A DNA stretch of 9,250 nucleotides from CAZLBV01 sp964557845. Lineage in GTDB: Bacteria > Acidobacteriota > Aminicenantia > Aminicenantales > Aminicenantaceae. The position numbers and the translations under genes were made by a program. The notes beneath the pieces are model-generated. The model had not been told where the DNA came from. It saw only the letters and a list, made by a program, of their open reading frames with translations, and did no database searches. The DNA lies in contig CAZLBV010000058.1 in the NCBI GenBank assembly GCA_964557845.1, positions 1 to 9,250 on the forward strand. Direction: 5' to 3'. Positions within the stretch are counted from its first letter, which is position 1. The number at the start of each line of letters is the position of its first letter. Below, in pieces: positions 1-5,349 of this stretch.

Positions 1-1331
1 AGGGGGATGACACCTTGTTCCGGGGAAAAAGTGAAGTCCGCGTTAGGTTTAGTGCGAGCTTCAACATCTTTAGTAAGAGAATTCTTTAAACCATTATCAT
101 CAGTAATTGTGAGAGTTGCCTTGTATTTTCCAGGTTTTTCATAAGTATGTTTGACTTTTTTCCCTTCCCCCTTGAAGCCGTCTCCAAAGTCCCAGGCGTA
201 AGATACGATCTTTCCGTCGCGGTCAAATGATTTAGATGCATCAAAATCCACTTTGAGAGGAACAAGTCCGATTCCGGGAGTCCGGTTGAATATAGCTGTG
301 GGTTCCGCGAAAACAGTTATTTCCTTTACAGTTTGTTCTTTGAAATCATCATTGTCTGTTACGGTTAAACGGACATTAAAAGTTCCGCTTTTGTTGAAGG
401 TATGATTGATCTTCATTCCGGTCCCAGATCCTCCGTCCCCAAAGATCCAATGATAGGATTTGATTTTACCGTCCTGGTCATATGATGAAGAGGCGTCAAA
501 GCTCACTTTAAGGGGAGCCTGTCCTCTCATCGGCGAGGCTGAAAATTTCGCCGTCGGTTTTACATAGACAGAAATCTGGGTATGAGCCGATGCACAGAAT
601 CCTTTATTATCTGTGATTTGAAGGGTAACAAGGTGGACTCCGGTTTTAGAAAAGGTGTGATTTACCACTTTACCGAAGGCCGCTCCGGAACCATCCCCGA
701 AATCCCACTCATATTTGATAATACTTCCGGCTTTTTCTGATGGTTTGGATTTAGATGCATCAAATTTAACCTTTAAAGGGGGCTCCCCCTTTTTTTGGGA
801 TGCCGTAAAATGGGCAATGGGCTCGGCAGTTATTCTGATCTGTTTTGAAGTCCAGTCAGTCAGGCCTTCATTGTCTGTTACTGTTAGGGTTACGGTCCGG
901 TCTGCGATATTTGTATATGTGTGGGTGATAAGCACGCCTTTACCAGAGGTTCCGTCTCCGAAATCCCAGTCATATTGACTGATCGAACCATCAGGATCAT
1001 AAGAAGCAGAAGCGTCTAATGAGACTTTTAGAGGGGATGCTCCCTCAGTCGGATCAGCCGTAAAAATGGCAACAGGGGGATTTCCTACCGTGATCTCAGT
1101 GGAGGCTGTGGAGGTTTGATTTTCATCATCTGTGACCGTTAATGTAGCTGTATAAATACCTTTCGCGTTATATGTGTGTGAAGTGGTGACTCCATTTCCA
1201 CCGGAGTTGTCGCCAAAATCCCACTCAAATTTGGTGATCTTACCATCAGGGTCATAGGATTCAGAGGCGTTAAAACTTACAGTCAGGGGCGGATCCCCCT
1301 GCTGCGGATTGGCCGTGAAAGAAGCAACCGG
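1..1331 (-). repeat. Tandem PKD domain-coding repeat (five full units and the start of a sixth)
   Basis: Units start at 1331, 1076, 821, 557, 302 and 47, so the periods are 255, 255, 264, 255 and 255 bp. Each unit encodes a pattern like PxAxFxASPxxGxxPLxVxFDAS, then SYDPDGKI, then WDFGDG, then HTYxxxGxYxxTLTVTD. The third unit carries three extra residues where the others have SYDPDG; it reads SKPSEKAGS instead. The units differ clearly in sequence, so the array is an old protein-domain duplication and not a recent DNA repeat. The last unit is cut by the window edge, so the total number is unknown. Confidence 0.88.
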
Positions 1332-2489
1332 ATATGAGGTAACCTGGTCGACACGAACATAAAAAACATCTCTTTCTCCACCTACTCCTATATCACTATA
1401 GACAACATGGGCACGTCCCTGGGAATCAACATCCAGACACGTGTATTCACCTTCGCCTCCATTAGATACCTTAATGGGAGTTTCCCACTGGCCATTTGTG
1501 TTTCCCCTGCCGTAAAAGATGTAATTGCCTGTTCCTTCTCTCTGACGCCAAGCTCCATGAAGGGAACCTTTATAGTGTTTAAGAAAAATCATGGTCGTCA
1601 CTGTAGTTCTGCCGGTAGAAATTTCTTTAGTTGAGGACCATCCAAACGGGGATTTTTTTTTATAATAAGTTGGGCCTCCCTTACCTGTATAGATTAGATG
1701 GATATTACCTTCATTATCGAAATCTAAAGCCGGAATATATTGATTTGGACCTGGATCCAGCCTTACGGAAGTCTTCCAAATACCGCTGATCCTTTCGTTG
1801 AAGTAAATATTCCAGTTTCCTTCGGCGTGATTGTCATCCATCCAGGCTGCAGCAATATGGCCGTTCTGTGCCCTGAAAAAAGGGTGGACGGAAACGCTGT
1901 TAGGGAGCTTTGAGACATTTTGCCAGCTAGTTGGCCAGTTACCTCCTATCACTTTTTCCATAAGAACGATTTCCAGCCTATGCTGCTTTGTGCCTGGCGG
2001 AGTATAATTATGGCACCAGGCAATGTAAACCCTACTTCCATCCACATCGATCCTAGGCCAGGAGGAATTAAGTCCAGGGCTGTATCCAACACTTTCCCGT
2101 GCTCCCCATGTTCCATTGCTGTATTTTTTATAGTAGATTTCCCGGTTACCAGAAGCGCAGCCATCCATATAGGCCATATGAATATCTCCACTGCTGTCGA
2201 TGTCGAGCTGAGGAAATGCAGCGGAATATAGTTTTTCTGCCGCAACTTTTGTGCTTGACCAGCCGTTTTTATCTGTATAAGTCCGGTATAATATAGTTCC
2301 ACAGGAGTTAAAATGCCCCTCAGTCCAGGCTACCATTATTTCACCATTGGGGCGGATTATAATAAATGGAAGCTCCGACATATCCCTAGATTGAGATAGA
2401 TTGACATTGCCGGAAAGTAATGAGGAAAGAGAAATTAATAAAATTAAAAAAAATGTTAATGACCCTTTTTTTTGTTTTGTAATTTTCAT
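1..2489 (-). CDS. Secreted seven-blade beta-propeller plus PKD-array protein (C-terminus beyond the left edge)
   Basis: The frame is open from ATG 2489 to base 1, giving 829 codons with no stop, so the 3' end is missing. Residues 1-27 form a Sec signal peptide: a basic start (MKITKQKKG) and then a hydrophobic core (LTFFLILLISLSSLLSG). No lipobox Cys is visible. Residues about 40-383 contain seven repeats of about 50 residues. Each has a strand of the type LDIDSSGDIHMAY (aromatic anchors W55, Y107, W158, W216, Y267, W314, Y364), and most end in a pattern like IYYKKYSNGTW. I read this as a seven-blade propeller related to sialidase/BNR-like folds, but without canonical Asp-boxes. PKD domains start at residues 387, 472, 557, 645, 730 and 815, with WDFGD (WIFGD in the fourth). 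The likely role is extracellular binding, adhesion or scaffolding; no catalytic motif is seen. The ATG follows TAAGG by 7 nt, with a good promoter upstream. The fold call is fairly sure and the function is unknown. Confidence 0.9.
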   Translation of the reverse strand, partial: MKITKQKKGSLTFFLILLISLSSLLSGNVNLSQSRDMSELPFIIIRPNGEIMVAWTEGHFNSCGTILYRTYTDKNGWSSTKVAAEKLYSAAFPQLDIDSSGDIHMAYMDGCASGNREIYYKKYSNGTWGARESVGYSPGLNSSWPRIDVDGSRVYIAWCHNYTPPGTKQHRLEIVLMEKVIGGNWPTSWQNVSKLPNSVSVHPFFRAQNGHIAAAWMDDNHAEGNWNIYFNERISGIWKTSVRLDPGPNQYIPALDFDNEGNIHLIYTGKGGPTYYKKKSPFGWSSTKEISTGRTTVTTMIFLKHYKGSLHGAWRQREGTGNYIFYGRGNTNGQWETPIKVSNGGEGEYTCLDVDSQGRAHVVYSDIGVGGERDVFYVRVDQVTSYPVASFTANPQQGDPPLTVSFNASESYDPDGKITKFEWDFGDNSGGNGVTTSHTYNAKGIYTATLTVTDDENQTSTASTEITVGNPPVAIFTADPTEGASPLKVSLDASASYDPDGSISQYDWDFGDGTSGKGVLITHTYTNIADRTVTLTVTDNEGLTDWTSKQIRITAEPIAHFTASQKKGEPPLKVKFDASKSKPSEKAGSIIKYEWDFGDGSGAAFGKVVNHTFSKTGVHLVTLQITDNKGFCASAHTQISVYVKPTAKFSASPMRGQAPLKVSFDASSSYDQDGKIKSYHWIFGDGGSGTGMKINHTFNKSGTFNVRLTVTDNDDFKEQTVKEITVFAEPTAIFNRTPGIGLVPLKVDFDASKSFDRDGKIVSYAWDFGDGFKGEGKKVKHTYEKPGKYKATLTITDDNGLKNSLTKDVEARTKPNADFTFSPEQGVIP

Positions 2490-2795
2490 ATTGAAACCTT
2501 ACAACTTTATTTTATATATAAATTAAATAGAATTAGTAATCTGAGGTCAATCATCTTTTGGGGTGATTGAAGGGGTGAAAATAAAAGATCTGGTGCAGGC
2601 CATTTTGTTCTATTCCCTATAACTTTCTTCTTTGATAATTTTTTGTGGTTTGAATTCATAACGAAAGTTAGTCGGGGAAGTAATCCGGAATTGGAATTTA
2701 AAAGTGACACCGTAAATTATAGAGATTATTGATAGAATGATCAAGCGTCCCGGGAAAATTCTAAAAATAGTTTTCCTTAGTACAAGAAAATGTGT
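2490..2795. other. Intergenic region between aminotransferase and propeller-PKD gene
   Basis: This 306-bp AT-rich stretch has no convincing gene. A minus-strand frame from 2710 to 2507 is open, but it lacks a ribosome site, has no recognisable protein character and contains the candidate promoter of the next gene, so I treat it as non-coding. About 20 bp past the aminotransferase stop there is a weak inverted repeat (GGAAAA 2753-2758 with TTTTCC 2771-2776). It is not followed by a T-run in the minus direction, so it is at best a poor terminator. The promoter-proximal part holds the TCAATCA/TGATTGA inverted repeat. Confidence 0.6.
2522..2550 (-). promoter_or_regulatory. Candidate sigma70-type promoter of the propeller-PKD gene
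   Basis: Reading on the minus strand, TTGACC (2550-2545) is followed after exactly 17 bp by TTTAAT (2527-2522); each box matches the consensus at 5 of 6 positions. Transcription would begin near 2515, giving a leader of about 26 nt that contains TAAGG (2501-2497), placed 7 nt before the ATG at 2489. The -35 box overlaps the left arm of an inverted repeat, TCAATCA at 2547-2553 with TGATTGA at 2564-2570, a possible operator. This was found by inspection only. Confidence 0.5.
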
Positions 2796-3944
2796 TCAAT
2801 GTACAGTATCTTTGAGAGCGTTGATGACGTCACCAACATCCTTAATTGTCATATCCGGGAATAAAGGCAGTGAAAGTATTCCCTCAAAAATTTTTTCAGT
2901 TACAGGAAAGTCTCCTCGGTGATAATTATAATGTTTTTGGTAAAAGGGTTGAAAATGGGCGGGAATAAAGTGAACGCTGGTACCGATATTCCTCTTATAT
3001 AGTTCAGTAATCAGCTGGTTTCTAGTGATCCCTGATTTTTTGCTGTTGATCCAAACCGGAAAAATATGCCAGGAGCTTTTAACATTTGGGAGAAGTTTTA
3101 CAGCTCTTATCCCTTCAAATCCGGACAATCCTTCCAAATAATGATCCACCAAACGCTTGCGTTTTTTGTTCAGTGTGTCGAGTTTCTTCAGTTGGGCAAT
3201 CCCAATAGCGGCATTTATATCCGGCAGATTGTATTTATATCCAGCTTCATGAACCTCGTAATACCAGGATCCTTCTTTTGCGTAACGTTTCCACCCGTCT
3301 TTACTCATTCCATGGAGCCTTAATCTTAATAATCGTTGATATTGCTGTTCATCATTTAAGGCTATGATCCCTCCTTCTCCAGTGGTGATGTTTTTAGTCG
3401 GGAACATACTGAAGCAGGTAAGGTTACCAAGACTTCCGATTTTCTTTCCTTTATATTCTGCACCCATAGCATGGGCCGCATCCTCTATCACATGAAGTTG
3501 GTGAGCCTTGGCGATGGATGCTATCCTGTCCATATCACAGGGTTGTCCTGAATAATGTACCGGGATTATCGCTTTTGTTTTTGATGTGATTGCGGATTCG
3601 ATCTTATCCGGATCTATGTTAAAGGTAGCATCCTGAATGTCTACAAAAACCGGTTTGGCTTTAAGATGGGTAATGACGTTGGCGGTAGATATAAAAGTGA
3701 ATGGGGTGGTAATGACTTCATCACCAGGCTGGATGTCGGTAACTACTAATGATAAGAATAAAGCAGCAGTGCAGGATGATAATGTCACGGCATAAGTCGC
3801 GCCAATATATTTGGCAAAGTCATCTTCCAATTGTTTTGATTTCTTCCCGGTTGTCAACCAGCCGCTTTTCAGCGTTTCAATAACTTCGTCGATCTCTTCC
3901 TGAGCGATCGATGGAGTTGAAAATTTCAAATATTCTTTTCGCAT
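2796..3944 (-). CDS. DegT/DnrJ/EryC1/StrS-family PLP-dependent sugar aminotransferase
   Basis: The 382-residue product has the normal length for this fold-type I family, which transfers an amino group (usually from glutamate) to a keto group on a nucleotide-linked sugar in the cytoplasm. Visible signatures are: SGWLTTGKK (residues 27-35), the substrate and cofactor pocket segment TLSSCTAALFLSL (54-66), GDEVITTPFTF (74-84), IEDAAHAMGA (153-162) with the PLP-contacting Asp155 and His158, and FSMFPTKNITTGEGG (178-192) with Lys184 as the expected Schiff-base lysine. GYKYNLPDINAAIG (235-248) resembles the ArnB/PseC/WbpE-type branch, which makes 4-amino or 3-amino sugars; the exact sugar and position cannot be read from sequence. 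No clear Shine-Dalgarno precedes ATG 3944, but the family N-terminus starts there. It probably has its own promoter and so need not be co-transcribed with the upstream epimerase. Confidence 0.93.
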   Translation of the reverse strand: MRKEYLKFSTPSIAQEEIDEVIETLKSGWLTTGKKSKQLEDDFAKYIGATYAVTLSSCTAALFLSLVVTDIQPGDEVITTPFTFISTANVITHLKAKPVFVDIQDATFNIDPDKIESAITSKTKAIIPVHYSGQPCDMDRIASIAKAHQLHVIEDAAHAMGAEYKGKKIGSLGNLTCFSMFPTKNITTGEGGIIALNDEQQYQRLLRLRLHGMSKDGWKRYAKEGSWYYEVHEAGYKYNLPDINAAIGIAQLKKLDTLNKKRKRLVDHYLEGLSGFEGIRAVKLLPNVKSSWHIFPVWINSKKSGITRNQLITELYKRNIGTSVHFIPAHFQPFYQKHYNYHRGDFPVTEKIFEGILSLPLFPDMTIKDVGDVINALKDTVH

Positions 3945-3988
3945 GTGTTTATGACTGTTAAATTAATTTATTTTTTAGAAGCACTAAT

Positions 3989-4017
3989 ATTCTAATTTAT
4001 TAAAAATAGGTATGCAA
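3989..4017 (-). promoter_or_regulatory. Candidate promoter of the aminotransferase gene
   Basis: On the minus strand TTGCAT (4017-4012, 3 of 6 to the -35 consensus) is followed after 17 bp by TAGAAT (3994-3989, 5 of 6 to the -10 consensus) in very AT-rich DNA. The predicted start near 3982 gives a leader of about 37 nt to ATG 3944. The -35 match is weak, and AT-rich DNA produces such matches by chance. Confidence 0.35.
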
Positions 4018-4037
4018 ATATTAAATCTTTATTGCCC

Positions 4038-4064
4038 CGGCCTATTTTACAAATAATTCAGGAA
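4038..4064 (+). repeat. 27-bp direct repeat, copy 1
   Basis: This copy is identical over 27 bp to positions 4325-4351, with the copies offset by 287 bp. It begins CGGCCTATTTTAC and ends CAAATAATTCAGGAA. Within it, GGCC (4039-4042) and CAAATAATTCAG (4050-4061) have an inverted relative at 4102-4119, which reads CTGGATTATTTG followed by CGGGCC. The two could therefore form a hairpin with a loop of about 40 nt. Confidence 0.85.
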
Positions 4065-4113
4065 CAGTTAGGATTACGGGATTAATCGGGATGCGTGTTA
4101 ACTGGATTATTTG

Positions 4114-4216
4114 CGGGCCAAGGTTAGTGCAAACACAAGATGGCTCGAGTGAAGATGTATGTGTAATACCTCGAACTCGGGGCAGTGAAGTGTTTGTGCT
4201 GAGATTGGTTCGCCCG
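4114..4216 (+). ncRNA. Candidate structured RNA or element hairpin of about 103 nt
   Basis: Manual folding gives one long imperfect hairpin: 4114-4117 with 4213-4216, 4118-4121 with 4205-4208, 4124-4136 with 4190-4202 (13 bp), 4144-4150 with 4175-4181 (7 bp), and 4157-4160 with 4166-4169, separated by small internal loops. Several pairs are G.U as plus-strand RNA: 4125/4201, 4128/4198, 4129/4197 and 4145/4180. On the minus strand these become A/C mismatches, so the plus strand folds better. That points to a plus-strand transcript, opposite to the neighbouring genes. I recognise no known RNA family. The only promoter hint is a weak TTTACA (4046-4051), 17 bp, TAGGAT (4069-4074). It may equally be the hairpin of a palindromic mobile element. 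Confidence 0.3.
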
Positions 4217-4278
4217 AAGGGTAAAAGAGGCCGACATTGATTTTAATTAGTAAATGAAGCATAACCAGATATAAATTT

Positions 4279-4315
4279 ATCTATAATAATCATGTCATAA
4301 ATGAGGATTATAGAT
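4279..4315. other. AT-rich hairpin downstream of the epimerase gene
   Basis: ATCTATAAT (4279-4287) pairs perfectly with ATTATAGAT (4307-4315). Inside, after a 2x2 internal loop, TCAT (4290-4293) pairs with ATGA (4301-4304), leaving a 7-nt loop. It begins about 40 bp past the epimerase stop and could help end or stabilise the radical SAM-epimerase transcript. The stem is AT-rich and no T-run follows on the minus strand, so a classical intrinsic terminator is not supported. Confidence 0.4.
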
Positions 4316-4324
4316 CTAATGAGT

Positions 4325-4351
4325 CGGCCTATTTTACAAATAATTCAGGAA
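4325..4351 (+). repeat. 27-bp direct repeat, copy 2
   Basis: Exact match to copy 1 at 4038-4064. It lies two bases from the epimerase stop codon (4356-4354), so one edge of the repeated element coincides with the gene boundary. GTCGGCCT (4323-4330) also has a perfect 8-bp inverted partner, AGGCCGAC, at 4228-4235. Together with 4102-4119, this copy could form the imperfect terminal inverted repeats of an element of about 247 bp (4102-4348). Confidence 0.85.
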
Positions 4352-4353
4352 TA

Positions 4354-5349
4354 TTAGCAGGCGTGATAATGGTTATAATACTTCCTCTCCGTTGGATCGG
4401 TTATGACTCCGTCTCTTAAAGCTTTGCTGATCTCAAGTATACCGGATTCGATGGATCTTTCAGCCTGGAAGTTCAAGGTTTCTTTGATTTTATCAAATTT
4501 AACATTATAGCTGCGCTTATCGCTTAGTTTCTCGATGAGTTCCAGTTTGGTTCCGGGGATGTTATCCTGAATGGTTTTACCGATATCTTTGATCTGCATA
4601 TTTATCAGCCCGACATTAAAGATTTGGTTTTCGACCTTCTCTATAGGGCTTTCCATAGCGACTTGAAAGGCACGGGCCGCATCTTCCACATGCAGCAGCG
4701 GCCGCCACTGTTCGCCGCCGAAAATTGAGATCTTTTTTTCCTTTTCAGCTTTTTGAGTCAGATAGTTTATGATTATATCGAAGCGCATCCTGGGAGATAA
4801 TCCAAACAATGTTCCCAACCTGAGGAGAACTGGAGAAAAATTCTTATCAGCCAGGGAAAGAATCCCCCGTTCTCCATATAATCTGGTTTCAGCGTAAAGA
4901 GATACAGGATTGACCTCTGATTCCTCGTCCAAAATATCTTGTTTGCCTACTCCATAAACACTACAGGTGGAGGCAAAAACGAAGCGGCGGATCTTTCTTT
5001 TCTTGCACATATCGGCCAATCTAACTGTAGCATTGAAATTTACGTTTACGGCCAGATCAGAATCGGCAGCGCAAGCAGGATCTCCTACTATGGCAGCTAG
5101 ATGGATGACAGCATCAGCGCTGTCCAGGGCCCGGTTTACATCATCTTCATTACGGATGTCTCCTATAATGATGGAGAGATTGGGATCAGGATTTTTCATG
5201 AAATTCTTCAAGGGATCGACTCCGAACATGAGTCTGTCGAGCACGATAACTTTATAACCGGATTTTAGAAGCTGGGACACCAGGATGCTCCCAATGAAAC
5301 CCGCCCCTCCAGTTATCAGTACTCTTTTACAATTTTTGTCCTTGCTCAT
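4354..5349 (-). CDS. Extended-SDR NAD-dependent nucleotide-sugar epimerase/dehydratase
   Basis: The 331-residue product is full length for an extended short-chain dehydrogenase acting on nucleotide-activated sugars (WcaG/GalE-like group). The Rossmann motif GGAGFIG is at residues 14-20, and Asp38 at the end of beta-2 (VIVLDRL) favours NAD over NADP. IIGDIRN (61-67) and HLAAIVGD (83-90) follow. The active-site segment ASTCSVYG (126-133) carries the Ser/Thr, and the catalytic Tyr is Tyr152 in LYAETRLYGE. The expected YxxxK lysine is Arg156 here, an uncommon change (codon AGA). QWRPLLHVEDAARA (214-227) is the substrate-binding segment typical of sugar SDRs. The C-terminus (GVITDPTERKYYN) fits the family pattern. 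The ATG lies inside the upstream radical SAM stop (ATGA overlap) and is preceded by AAAGGAG, so translation is probably coupled. The product sugar is unknown. Confidence 0.92.
   Translation of the reverse strand: MSKDKNCKRVLITGGAGFIGSILVSQLLKSGYKVIVLDRLMFGVDPLKNFMKNPDPNLSIIIGDIRNEDDVNRALDSADAVIHLAAIVGDPACAADSDLAVNVNFNATVRLADMCKKRKIRRFVFASTCSVYGVGKQDILDEESEVNPVSLYAETRLYGERGILSLADKNFSPVLLRLGTLFGLSPRMRFDIIINYLTQKAEKEKKISIFGGEQWRPLLHVEDAARAFQVAMESPIEKVENQIFNVGLINMQIKDIGKTIQDNIPGTKLELIEKLSDKRSYNVKFDKIKETLNFQAERSIESGILEISKALRDGVITDPTERKYYNHYHAC

Larger units (their letters stand above)
3945..4353. other. Gene-free 409-bp region with direct repeats, inverted repeats and hairpins
   Basis: No protein gene is supported here. 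Going right to left, the region holds: a 27-bp direct repeat copy touching the epimerase stop (4325-4351), an AT-rich hairpin (4279-4315), a GC-richer block with a long imperfect hairpin (4114-4216), an inverted relative of the repeat (4102-4119), the second direct repeat copy (4038-4064), and the AT-rich candidate promoter of the aminotransferase. The concentration of repeats with no ORF suggests a small non-autonomous mobile element, a structured RNA locus, or both. Confidence 0.7.

Noticed and set aside
1..1331. CRISPR-like or recent DNA tandem repeat
   Set aside because: The 255-bp periodicity is protein-level PKD domain repetition with diverged DNA; there are no short identical repeats with spacers.
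715..2296. Plus-strand and alternative minus-strand open frames of 60-117 codons
   Set aside because: They all lie inside the propeller-PKD gene in other frames, lack domain character, and the real frame is continuous with clear blade and PKD motifs.
2507..2710. Minus-strand 67-codon ORF downstream of the aminotransferase
   Set aside because: It contains the candidate promoter of the next gene, lacks a ribosome site and has no domain-like pattern.
2753..2776. Intrinsic terminator after the aminotransferase gene
   Set aside because: The stem is only six mostly A/T pairs with a 12-nt loop, and no T-run follows in the direction of transcription.
4102..4216. Integron attC site
   Set aside because: The hairpin size would fit, but I could not find properly placed core sites of the RYYYAAC and GTTRRRY type at its ends, and there is no cassette array or integrase.
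4205..4235. tRNA T-arm-like GGTTCG followed by CCCGAAGGG
   Set aside because: No acceptor stem, anticodon arm or D-arm can be placed around it.
4124..4237. Minus-strand 37-codon ORF (starts MSASFTLRAN) across the hairpin
   Set aside because: It is too short, has no Shine-Dalgarno and its composition is set by the inverted repeats. It is probably a chance frame.
4091..4240. Plus-strand 49-codon ORF (starts MRVNWIICGP) inside the repeat region
   Set aside because: It has no convincing ribosome site or recognisable protein character, and it coincides with the hairpin block, which explains the sequence better.
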